This document shows, piece by piece, positions 20,900 to 38,900 of a DNA stretch of 64,000 nt. The position numbers and the translations under genes were made by a program. Each line of letters opens with the position of its first letter. The first letter of the stretch is position 1. Below the pieces are notes generated by a model that did not search any database, was not told the DNA's origin, and saw only the letters and a program-made list of their open reading frames with translations. The stretch comes from Actinostola sp. cb2023 (lineage: Eukaryota; Cnidaria; Anthozoa; Actiniaria; Actinostolidae), in the NCBI GenBank assembly GCA_033675265.1, contig JAUJYZ010000744.1, positions 131,501 through 195,500 of the forward strand, written 5' to 3'.

Positions 20900-20945
20900 C
20901 ATACCACTGATGAGGACCTATTAAACGGTCGAAAGGCCTTTGGAT
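20900..20945 (+). ncRNA. hammerhead-ribozyme-like motif
   Basis: CTGATGA (20907-20913) is followed by one extra G, a 4-bp stem GACC/GGTC (20915-20918 with 20927-20930) closed by an 8-base loop, and GAAA (20931-20934). It then has the palindrome AGGCCT (20934-20939). This fits the conserved core of hammerheads in Penelope-like elements except for the extra base. The flanks can form only a short stem I (CCA/TGG). Activity is doubtful. Confidence 0.35.
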
Positions 20946-22020
20946 ATAAAATTGATCGTAGCTGTATGGCGTTTTTCCTTGTCTACACTATTTATACCAT
21001 GTATACCATAAACAGACAGGGGCTAGCGGTTTAAACTATAGTATAGAGATTGATAGGGATTAGAGACTGCGTCGGTGCGGTATCAATCATATCAAACAAA
21101 TGTAAAAAAAACCACTACATTTCAGTTATATTTTAATTCAATCAAACAGGATCGAATATCCAATTCTTCCTCAGTACTCCTAAACGTCTGTAAATTTAGT
21201 GTTTGTTTTTAACTGTGTTCAAGGTTCATTCTACACGGTACGGCTGATAGTTCAGTATCATAGCAACAGATGTGTGAGGTCCATTTCCAGACTCCATGGT
21301 GTCGATCTACAGAACTATGTCTTTGTTTCTGTCCGTACACCCAAAACCTATGTAAACCCACAAAACCGATGGCGAGGTTTTAACACAATAGAATAATCGA
21401 AGTCACAATAAAATATAGTAATTTCTTGCCGGAACGTTAAGCAGATGTCAACCACTTTATTTTGCCATGAGCCTCTGTGACAGGAGATTTGGGCAACCAC
21501 TCCCTAGCTCACTGGGTTTGCCATTATGCCTGAAAGCATTCACGAAAACAAATTAGTATTGGTTATAAGGTAATTTGTCGCTTGGTAATAGTTAGTAAAG
21601 TAGTTGGTAAGGTTTCGTCAAGCGTAAAAAGACTCAGAAAAATACTGAGCCCAGACGGGAATTCTCCTGGACTACTTGACGCCGTGAAACCGTCGTTTTC
21701 TGTGATTATTGTTTCGCTACAAAATGCCTCTAATATGAAACAAAAATTGCGAAGAAAAGAAAGAAAGTATTCCCTGTTTTAGCTCTTTCTCTGGGTCTTA
21801 TAATTATTCATAGTTATTCTCTGTTTTTATTTAACTTTATCAACAATGAAATCGATCAGATGGTGACTTGACCACAGGAAGCACAACTAATAATACTGAA
21901 TAGAGTATTTATATAGTGCATCCTGGAACCTCGATGCGCTTTACAATAAGAAAAAGAACTAAAAACTAGTGGATTATAAAAAAAAAAGTTACTATGAAGT
22001 TAATATGAACAAAGATCTCC

Positions 22021-22992
22021 TTACAGGCAATAGTCATCCTTACGAACAATTTTTAGCCAAACCAACACATCCCTGAAGGCCCGTTTCATGGCTGTTCTAA
22101 TAGGCTTGATTCTAAAGCAGTAAATAAACGGGTTGATAGCTGAGTTAATAAAGAGTATCGTCAATGTGATATTATACGATACAGCAATACTGTAAACTTC
22201 ACCGAGTCTGAGATACGCGACCATAGTACAAAAGAAAGGCGTGTAACAGACCAAAAACACGCCGCCTATCAGCGCCATTGTGATGGTAGACTTGGTAAAA
22301 CGCTTGAGCTCCATTTCTGACACCATCTTGCCCTCGACTGCGCATGCGTCGGAATCAAGCCTATCGTGGAGTTTTTTTGACGCGGCTCGCTTTTGCCTGA
22401 CTATGAGAAATACCCTCAAATAAATGCAGCACAGAGTCGCGGAGTTGACGGGTATGAGAACGGTATTGATGGCACGCAGGGCCTTGTTGTTGAGAAGGTA
22501 GAGTCTGCACGAGGCGATAGCTGCTGATGTGAATACAATACCACCAAAAACCTTCAGTACTCGAGTTCCAGTTATGATGCACTGATAGCGCAAGGGATAC
22601 GAGATGGCGATGCATCGCTCAATGCTGATGGCAAAGAGAGTGAAGAACGTCACCGCTGAGAGAAACCAGCCTGTGATTTCAAACACCAACCCTGCAATGC
22701 ATGCCTGGGTAATATCGGTGTGTAGAAGGATCCTGTAGAAGATAAACGAAGGCTGCACTAACAATCCCACCATGCAATCCGACACTGCGAGGAAAAGTAG
22801 AAGAGTATTCGACGATGATTTCAGCGATGGGGTTCGCGTTATTGCTCGAACGACGAGAGCATTTGAGAACGTTGCTAGAAAACCAAAACTAAAGTTGATC
22901 AAACAGAGAACAACGTCCAGAGCCAAGTTTGAATGCTTCTTCTCCGCGGAGATATCCAAAAAGAAACACGAAGTCATACTTGAAACGATCAA
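22021..22992 (-). CDS. class A (rhodopsin-like) GPCR, single exon
   Basis: A 323-residue protein with seven hydrophobic segments. TM1 has FSNALVV (Asn 1.50), TM2 has LAVSDCMVGLL (Asp 2.50), and TM3 ends ISIERCIAISYPLRY, an ERC variant of DRY. TM6 has VCYTPFF (CYxP in place of CWxP), and TM7 has NSAINPFIYCFR (NPxxY). A short basic C-tail follows (RTAMKRAFRDVLVWL). The second extracellular loop is very short. Receptors of this form in anthozoans belong to large lineage-specific groups near melanocortin/adenosine/amine receptors; the ligand cannot be read from sequence. It would sit in the plasma membrane and signal through G proteins. The ATG at 22992 gives a short N-terminus without a signal peptide, which is usual for class A. 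A second Met lies six codons in. No intron is needed. Confidence 0.9.
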   Translation of the reverse strand: MIVSSMTSCFFLDISAEKKHSNLALDVVLCLINFSFGFLATFSNALVVRAITRTPSLKSSSNTLLLFLAVSDCMVGLLVQPSFIFYRILLHTDITQACIAGLVFEITGWFLSAVTFFTLFAISIERCIAISYPLRYQCIITGTRVLKVFGGIVFTSAAIASCRLYLLNNKALRAINTVLIPVNSATLCCIYLRVFLIVRQKRAASKKLHDRLDSDACAVEGKMVSEMELKRFTKSTITMALIGGVFLVCYTPFFCTMVAYLRLGEVYSIAVSYNITLTILFINSAINPFIYCFRIKPIRTAMKRAFRDVLVWLKIVRKDDYCL

Positions 22993-23719
22993 TGAACGAA
23001 CAAGAGCTCACTAGAAGCAGATGATCTCAATTCCTCGCTCGTATCTAATCTCGGAAGATTGTATAAAGCTTAAATTAGGAAACTGAAGAGGTTGCAGAAG
23101 TGTTTTGACAACGGATATTGCATTTGTACGTATGTCTAATCAATTGGATAATTCGTTCAACGCGGGACACTGAGGAAACACAGTGGCATAGCGGAACTGA
23201 AGTCTTTTTCACTGACATTGATTATTTGCCTATCGAGGCCGGCACTGTACACTCATGCAAGGAACTGTCGCGCGTATTGTCTTAGTTAATTTGTTCATTT
23301 CATTTCCTGAAAGTAATTTCTCATATCGGTGACAGCTCGAAAAAGTAGATACTTAGGTACACTGCAGTCCATTTATCATCTGCAAATACATTTATATGAC
23401 ACGTATTTTCCACATTTCAAAATATGGTGAATATTATGATTATTGATCTTGTGCCCGATAGTTTCGCAAGAGTTTGACAGATTTCTTTAATTCCACATAT
23501 GCATATCCGCCAAAAAAAAAAATATTGTGTTGAATTTTTTTTAATCGGAAATTTTTTTCCCCCCATTTATTAAATCTTTTATTTGTTTTTGGTTTGAACG
23601 TATACGATTCATTACTGGCCTGTAGCTTACAATATTTACATAATAATACTTTATTAGTACATACATACATATACCCATTTTATTTATTTGAACAAGGTAA
23701 AAACATCAGTTATAAAGAA
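22993..23719. other. upstream region of the GPCR, no gene seen
   Basis: AT-rich sequence 5' of the GPCR. No exon or clear promoter element was recognised. Confidence 0.4.
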
Positions 23720-25793
23720 GGTGAATATAATGATACGCGCGCTCTGATTGGTCAATAATTACGTCATATGTTGCAATAGTCACCGCGCGGTGAATATAGA
23801 GATACGCGCGCTCTGATTGGTCAATAATTACGTCATATGTTGCAATAGTCACCGCGCGGTGAATATAGAGATACGCGCGCTCTGATTGGTCAATAATTAC
23901 GTCATATGTTGCAATAGTCACCGCGCGGTGAATATAGAGATACGCGCGCTCTGATTGGTCAATAATTACGTCATATGTTGCAATAGTCACCGCGCGGTGA
24001 ATATAGAGATACGCGCGCTCTGATTGGTCAATAATTACGTCATATGTTGCAATAGTCACCGCGCGGTGAATATAGAGATACGCGCGCTCTGATTGGTCAA
24101 TAATTACGTCATATGTTGCAATAGTCACCGCGCGGTGAATATAGAGATACGCGCGCTCTGATTGGTCAATAATTACGTCATATGTTGCAATAGTCACCGC
24201 GCGGTGAATATAGAGATACGCGCGCTCTGATTGGTCAATAATTACGTCATATGTTGCAATAGTCACCGCGCGGTGAATATAGAGATACGCGCGCTCTGAT
24301 TGGTCAATAATTACGTCATATGTTGCAATAGTCACCGCGCGATGAATATAGATACGCGCGCTCTGATTGGTCAATAATTACGTCATATGTTGCAATAGTC
24401 ACCGCGCGATGAATATAGATACGCGCGCTCTGATTGGTCAATAATTACGTCATATGTTGCAATAGTCACCGCGCGGTGAATATAGAGATACGCGTGCTCT
24501 GATTGGTCAATAATTACGTCATATGTTGCAATAGTCACCGCGCGGTGAATATAGAGATACGCGCGCTCTGATTGGTCAATAATTACGTCATATGTTGCAA
24601 TAGTCACCGCGCGATGAATATAGAGACGCGCGATCTGATTGGTCAATAATTACGTCATATGTTGCAATAGTCACCGCGCGATGAATATAGAGACGCGCGC
24701 TCTGATTGGTCAATAATTACGTCATATGTTGCAATAGTCACCGCGCGATGAAGATAGATACGCGCGCTCTGATTGGTCAATAATTACGTCATATGTTGCA
24801 ATAGTCACCGCGCGGTGAATATAGAGATACGCGCGCTCTGATTGGTCAATAATTACGTCATATGTCGAAATAGTCACCGCACGGTGAATATAGAGATACG
24901 CGCGCTCTGATTGGTCAATAATTACGTCATATGTTGCAATAGTCACCGCACGGTGAATATAGAGATACGCGCGCTCTGATTGGTCAATAATTACGTCATA
25001 TGTTGCAATAGTCACCGCGCGATGAATATAGAGATACGCGCGCTCTGATTGGTCAATAATTACGTCATATGTTGCAATAGTCACCGCACGGTGAATATAG
25101 AGATACGCGCGCTCTGATTGGTCAATAATTACGTCATATGTTGCAATAGTCACCGCACGGTGAATATAGAGATACGCGCGCTCTGATTGGTCAATAATTA
25201 CGTCATATGTTGCAATAGTCACCGCGCAATGAATATAGAGATACGCGTGCTCTGATTGGTCAATAATTACGTCATATGTTGCAATAGTCACCACACGGTG
25301 AATATAGAGATACGCGCGCTCTGATTGGTCAATAATTACGTCATATGTTGCAATAGTCACCGCGCGATGAATATAGAGATACGCGCGCTCTGATTGGTCA
25401 ATAATTACGTCATATGTCGCAATAGTCACCGCGCGATGAATATAGAGATACGCGCGCTCTGATTGGTCAATAATTACGTCATATGTTGCAATAGTCACCG
25501 CATGGTGAATATAGAGATACGCGCGCTCTGATTGGTCAATAATACGTCATATGTTGCAATAGTCACCGCGCGATGAATATAGAGATACGCGCGCTCTGAT
25601 TGGTCAATAATTACGTCATATGTTGCAATAGTCACCGCACGGTGAATATAGAGATACGCGCGCTCTGATTGGTCAATAATTACGTCATATGTTGCAATAG
25701 TCACCGCGCGGTGAATATAGAGATACGCGCGCTCTGATTGGTCAATAATTACGTCATATGTTGCAATAGTCACCGCGCGAGGTGAATACAGAG
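23720..25793. repeat. 69-bp satellite, about 30 copies, CCAAT and CRE-like content
   Basis: The unit contains TACGCGCGCTCTGATTGGTC, then AATAATTACGTCATATGTTG, and the palindrome TCACCGCGCGGTGA. Units at 23.7-24.3 kb are nearly identical. Later ones carry point changes (CGCGATGA, CGCACGG) and 1-2 bp deletions. The unit length is a multiple of three with no stop in one minus frame, so open frames of 222 and 258 residues cross it by chance. It ends where a MITE begins. Confidence 0.95.
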
Positions 25794-25986
25794 TCGTGTT
25801 CGTATGAGTGGGAAACCTACGGCACGGAGTTATGGTCACGGTACGGAATCGAACACATCTATTCAACCAATCACAGCGCACAAAATCATTGCTCAACCAA
25901 TCAGAATGCTCAGACACGGCACCGATCACCGCACGGCACGAACCGTACCGTAACTAACTTCCCACTCGTGTGAAAACGACTCGAAA
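25789..25986. mobile_element. MITE, GAGTCGTTTTCGTATGAGTG family, copy A
   Basis: The left end GAGTCGTGTTCGTATGAGTG and right end CACTCGTGTGAAAACGACTC are imperfect inverted repeats. The inner part repeats GGCACG/CCGTAC motifs. It directly abuts the 69-bp satellite. Confidence 0.7.
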
Positions 25987-26265
25987 AGAATAGTTATCTA
26001 CGAAAATGACCGTGTGTCGCTTTATCGATGTTTCGCACGAAAATAAAGGAAATGCATTTCAAAAAAAAGTCTCTGAATCTGGGATGATTTGTCCTTCAAG
26101 TGGTTCTAAGTACATCCTGTGTCCTTCAATCAATATTAATCAATATTAATCAATATTAATCAATTTATTAACGTCATAACGTACAAGTATTTACCCAAGT
26201 AATTATACTAAAACACTCTTGAAAGAAGTGGAAAGAACTGCTCAATGTAAAGTAAAGCAATCTAT

Positions 26266-26441
26266 TAGAGTCGTTTTCGTATGAGTGGGAAAGTTACCGC
26301 ACCATCACTGCACCGCGCCTTGCCGTATTGAAAGAGTTTGATTGGATGAGATACATCTGCACGCTTTTTGATTGGTTCAGAAAGGAAGCCATTTGAGTGT
26401 CACGGTACCGTAGGTTTCCCACTCGTACGAAAACGACTCTA
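26266..26441. mobile_element. MITE, same family, copy B, TA-flanked
   Basis: GAGTCGTTTTCGTATGAGTG (from 26268) and its inverted partner ending CGAAAACGACTC are each bordered by TA. This fits a Tc1/mariner-type target duplication. About 170 bp, non-coding. Confidence 0.75.
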
Positions 26442-26620
26442 GTATTTAAATTTATTGGCATACCTGACCTGAAAAGTAGCTTCCCAGCTAAGTGTATCTG
26501 ACCACTTTAAATAAAGTTATTTATTTCATATATATATATATATTAAACACTTTTCGATTGGTTGTGTATTAGCAAGCTTTACTGATTTCTCGGACCTAAA
26601 TCGATTTTCTTTCCTTTCAG

Positions 26621-32961
<6,341 letters not shown>

Positions 32962-32967
<6 letters not shown>

Positions 32968-35900
32968 ACTGTACTAGAAAGTAGCTCTACGCATGCTCTA
33001 AGTAAACCATTAAAGTGCCGAAAATGGGAAACATTTCAATGGCATTTTAATTAAGCAGGACTATATAGACTATACCAGATGGTAGCTCAGCGCATGCTCT
33101 AAGTAAACCATTAAAGTGCCGAAAGTCAGAAACATTTCAATGGCATTTTAATTAAGCAGGACTATATAGACTATACCAGATGATAGCTCAGCGCGCATGC
33201 TCTAAGTAAACCATTAAAGTGCCGAAAGTCAGAAACATTTCAATGGCATTTTAATTAAGCAGGACTATATAGATTATACCAGATGGTAGCTCAGCGCGCA
33301 TGCTCTAAGTAAACCATTAAAGTGCTGAAAGTCAGAAACATTTCAATGGCATTTTAATTAAGCAGGACTATATAATAGATTATACCAGATGGTAGCTCAG
33401 CGCGCATGCTCTAAGTAAACCATTAAAGTGCTGAAAGTCAGAAACATTTCAATGGCATTTTAATTAAGCAGGACTATATAATAGATTATACCAGATGGTA
33501 GCTCAGCGCGCATGCTCTAAGTAAACCATTAAAGTGCCGAAAGTCAGAAACATTTCAATGGCATTTTAATTAAGCAGGACTATATAGATTATACCAGATG
33601 GTAGCTCAGCGCGCATGCTCTAAGTAAACCATTAAAGTGCTGAAAGTCAGAAACATTTCAATGGCATTTTAATTAAGCAGGACTATATAGATTATACCAG
33701 ATGGTAGCTCAGCGCGCATGCTCTAAGTAAACCATTAAAGTGCTGAAAGTCAGAAACATTTCAATGGCATTTTAATTAAGCAGGACTATATAGATTATAC
33801 CAGATGGTAGCTCAGCGCGCATGCTCTAAGTAAACCATTAAAGTGCGAAAGTCAGAAACATTTCAATGGCATTTTAATTAAGCAGGACTATATAGATTAT
33901 ACCAGATGGTAGCTCAGCGCGCATGCCCTAAGTAAACCATTAAAGTGCTGAAAGTCAGAAACATTTCAATGGTATTTTAATTAAGCAGGACTATATAGAT
34001 TATACCAGATGGTAGCTCAGCGCGCATGCTCTAAGTAAACCATTAAAGTGCTGAAAGTCAGAAACATTTCAATGGCATTTTAATTAAGCAGGACTATATA
34101 GATTATACCAGATGGTAGCTCAGCGCGCATGCTCTAAGTAAACCATTAAAGTGCTGAAAGTCAGAAACATTTCAATGGCATTTTAATTAAGCAGGACTAT
34201 ATAGATTATACCAGATGGTAGCTCAGCGCGCATGCTCTAAGTAAACCATTAAAGTGCCGAAAGTCAGAAACATTTCAATGGCATTTTAATTAAGCAGGAC
34301 TATATAGATTATACCAGATGGTAGCTCAGCGCGCATGCCCTAAGTAAACCATTAAAGTGCTGAAAGTCAGAAACATTTCAATGGCATTTTAATTAAGCAG
34401 GACTATATAGATTATACCAGATGGTAGCTCAGCGCGCATGCTCTAAGTAAACCATTAAAGTGCTGAAAGTCAGAAACATTTCAATGGCATTTTAATTAAG
34501 CAGGACTATATAATAGATTATACCAGATGGTAGCTCAGCGCGCATGCTCTAAGTAAACCATTAAAGTGCTGAAAGTCAGAAACATTTCAATGGCATTTTA
34601 ATTAAGCAGGACTATATAGATTATACCAGATGGTAGCTCAGCGCATGCTCTAAGTAAACCATTAAAGTGCTGAAAGTCAGAAACATTTCAATGGCATTTT
34701 AATTAAGCAGGACTATATAGATTATACCAGATGGTAGCTCAGCGCGCATGCTCTAAGTAAACCATTAAAGTGCCGAAAGTCAGAAACATTTCAATGGCAT
34801 TTTAATTAAGCAGGACTATATAGATTATACCAGATGGTAGCTCAGCGCGCATGCCCTAAGTAAACCATTAAAGTGCCGAAAGTCAGAAACATTTCAATGG
34901 CATTTTAATTAAGCAGGACTATATAGATTATACCAGATGGTAGCTCAGCGCGCATGCTCTAAGTAAACCATTAAAGTGCAGAAAGTCAGAAACATTTCAA
35001 TGGCATTTTAATTAAGCAGGACTATATAGATTATACCAGATGGTAGCTCAGCGCGCATGCTCTAAGTAAACCATTAAAGTGCTGAAAGTCAGAAACATTT
35101 CAATGGCATTTTAATTAAGCAGGACTATATAGATTATACCAGATGGTAGCTCAGCGCGCATGCTCTAAGTAAACCATTAAAGTGCCGAAAGTCAGAAACA
35201 TTTCAATGGCATATTAATTAAGCAGGACTTTATAGATTATACCAGATGGTAGCTCAGCGCGCATGCTCTAAGTAAACCATTAAAGTGCTGAAAGTCAGAA
35301 ACATTTCAATGGCATTTTAATTAAGCAGGACTATATAATAGATTATACCAGATGGTAGCTCAGCGCGCATACTCTAAGTAAACCATTAAAGTGCTGAAAG
35401 TCAGAAACATTTCAATGGCATTTTAATTAAGCAGGACTATATAGATTATACCAGATGGTAGCTCAGCGCGCATGCTCTAAGTAAACCATTAAAGTGCTGA
35501 AAGTCAGAAACATTTCAATGGCATTTTAATTAAGCAGGACTATATAGATTATACCAGATGGTAGCTCAGCGCGCATGCTCTAAGTAAACCATTAAAGTGC
35601 CGAAAGTCAGAAACATTTCAATGGCATTTTAATTAAGCAGGACTATATAGATTATACCAGATGGTAGCTCAGCGCGCATGCCCTAAGTAAACCATTAAAG
35701 TGCTGAAAGTCAGAAACATTTCAATGGCATTTTAATTAAGCAGGACTATATAGATTATACCAGATGGTAGCTCAGCGCGCATGCTCTAAGTAAACCATTA
35801 AAGTGCTGAAAGTCAGAAACATTTCAATGGCATTTTAATTAAGCAGGACTATATAGATTATACCAGATGGTAGCTCAGCGCGCATGCTCTAAGTAAACCA

Positions 35901-38900
35901 TTAAAGTGCTGAAAGTCAGAAACATTTCAATGGCATTTTAATAAGCAGGACTATATAGATTATACCAGATGGTAGCTCAGCGCGCATGCTCTAAGTAAAC
36001 CATTAAAGTGCCGAAAGTCAGAAACATTTCAATGGCATTTTAATTAAGCAGGACTATATAGATTATACCAGATGGTAGCTCAGCGCGCATGCCCTAAGTA
36101 AACCATTAAAGTGCTGAAAGTCAGAAACATTTCAATGGCATTTTAATTAAGCAGGACTATATAGATTATACCAGATGGTAGCTCAGCGCGCATGCTCTAA
36201 GTAAACCATTAAAGTGCTGAAAGTCAGAAACATTTCAATGGCATTTTAATTAAGCAGGACTATATAATAGATTATACCAGATGGTAGCTCAGCGCGCATG
36301 CTCTAAGTAAACCATTAAAGTGCTGAAAGTCAGAAACATTTCAATGGCATTTTAATTAAGCAGGACTATATAGATTATACCAGATGGTAGCTCAGCGCGC
36401 ATGCTCTAAGTAAACCATTAAAGTGCTGAAAGTCAGAAACATTTCAATGGCATTTTAATTAAGCAGGACTATATAGATTATACCAGATGGTAGCTCAGCG
36501 CGCATGCTCTAAGTAAACCATTAAAGTGCCGAAAGTCAGAAACATTTCAATGGCATTTTAATTAAGCAGGACTATATAGATTATACCAGATGGTAGCTCA
36601 GCGCGCATGCTCTAAGTAAACCATTAAAGTGCTGAAAGTCAGAAACATTTCAATGGCATTTTAATTAAGCAGGACTATATAGATTATACCAGATGGTAGC
36701 TCAGCGCGCATGCTCTAAGTAAACCATTAAAGTGCCGAAAGTCAGAAACATTTCAATGGCATATTAATTAAGCAGGACTTTATAGATTATACCAGATGGT
36801 AGCTCAGCGCGCATGCTCTAAGTAAACCATTAAAGTGCTGAAAGTCAGAAACATTTCAATGGCATTTTAATTAAGCAGGACTATATATATAGATTATACC
36901 AGATGGTAGCTCAGCGCGCATGCTCTAAGTAAACCATTAAAGTGCTGAAAGTCAGAAACATTTCAATGGCATTTTAATTAAGCAGGACTATATAGATTAT
37001 ACCAGATGGTAGCTCAGCGCGCATGCTCTAAGTAAACCATTAAAGTGCCGAAAGTCAGAAACATTTCAATGGCATTTTAATTAAGCAGGACTATATAGAT
37101 TATACCAGATGGTAGCTCAGCGCGCATGCCCTAAGTAAACCATTAAAGTGCTGAAAGTCAGAAACATTTCAATGGCATTTTAATTAAGCAGGACTATATA
37201 GATTATACCAGATGGTAGCTCAGCGCGCATGCTCTAAGTAAACCATTAAAGTGCTGAAAGTCAGAAACATTTCAATGGCATTTTAATTAAGCAGGACTAT
37301 ATAATAGATTATACCAGATGGTAGCTCAGCGCGCATGCTCTAAGTAAACCATTAAAGTGCTGAAAGTCAGAAACATTTCAATGGCATTTTAATTAAGCAG
37401 GACTATATAGATTATACCAGATGGTAGCTCAGCGCGCATGCTCTAAGTAAACCATTAAAGTGCTGAAAGTCAGAAACATTTCAATGGCATTTTAATTAAG
37501 CAGGACTATATAGATTATACCAGATGGTAGCTCAGCGCGCATGCTCTAAGTAAACCATTAAAGTGCCGAAAGTCAGAAACATTTCAATGGCATTTTAATT
37601 AAGCAGGACTATATAGATTATACCAGATGGTAGCTCAGCGCGCATGCTCTAAGTAAACCATTAAAGTGCTGAAAGTCAGAAACATTTCAATGGCATTTTA
37701 ATTAAGCAGGACTATATAGATTATACCAGATGGTAGCTCAGCGCGCATGCTCTAAGTAAACCATTAAAGTGCCGAAAGTCAGAAACATTTCAATGGCATA
37801 TTAATTAAGCAGGACTTTATAGATTATACCAGATGGTAGCTCAGCGCGCATGCTCTAAGTAAACCATTAAAGTGCTGAAAGTCAGAAACATTTCAATGGC
37901 ATTTTAATTAAGCAGGACTATATAATAGATTATACCAGATGGTAGCTCAGCGCGCATACTCTAAGTAAACCATTAAAGTGCTGAAAGTCAGAAACATTTC
38001 AATGGCATTTTAATTAAGCAGGACTATATAGATTATACCAGATGGTAGCTCAGCGCGCATGCTCTAAGTAAACCATTAAAGTGCCGAAAGTCAGAAACAT
38101 TTCAATGGCATTTTAATTAAGCAGGACTATATAGATTATACCAGATGGTAGCTCAGCGCGCATGCTCTAAGTAAACCATTAAAGTGCTGAAAGTCAGAAA
38201 CATTTCAATGGCATTTTAATTAAGCAGGACTATATAATAGATTATACCAGATGGTAGCTCAGCGCGCATACTCTAAGTAAACCATTAAAGTGCTGAAAGT
38301 CAGAAACATTTCAATGGCATTTTAATTAAGCAGGACTATATAATAGATTATACCAGATGGTAGCTCAGCGCGCATGCTCTAAGTAAACCATTAAAGTGCT
38401 GAAAGTCAGAAACATTTCAATGGCATTTTAATTAAGCAGGACTATATAGATTATACCAGATGGTAGCTCAGCGCGCATGCTCTAAGTAAACCATTAAAGT
38501 GCTGAAAGTCAGAAACATTTCAATGGCATTTTAATTAAGCAGGACTATATAGATTATACCAGATGGTAGCTCAGCGCGCATGCTCTAAGTAAACCATTAA
38601 AGTGCCGAAAGGTCAGAAACATTTCAATGGCATTTTAATTAAGCAGGACTATATAATAGATTATACCAGATGGTAGCTCAGCGCGCATGCTCTAAGTAAA
38701 CCATTAAAGTGCTGAAAGTCAGAAACATTTCAATGGCATTTTAATTAAGCAGGACTATATAGATTATACCAGATGGTAGCTCAGCGCGCATGCTCTAAGT
38801 AAACCATTAAAGTGCTGAAAGTCAGAAACATTTCAATGGCATTTTAATTAAGCAGGACTATATAGATTATACCAGATGGTAGCTCAGCGCGCATGCTCTA

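Larger units (their letters stand above)
19891..22020. other. no gene; degenerate Penelope-like 3'-end signatures
   Basis: No supportable exon. Two short stretches resemble the CTGATGA...CGAAA motifs at ends of Penelope-like retroelements (listed separately). A SINE-like tail (ATTTATATAGTGCATCC, then GATGCGCTTTACAATAAG) lies at about 21907-21952. Confidence 0.4.

Noticed and set aside
23720..25793. CRISPR-like array
   Set aside because: Units are contiguous and alike along their whole length, with no variable spacers, and the host is a metazoan.
23706..25929. 222- and 258-residue frames with a 23-residue repeat
   Set aside because: The 69-bp unit is a multiple of three without a stop in one frame; conservation is at DNA level, indels break the frame, and no signal or domain is seen.
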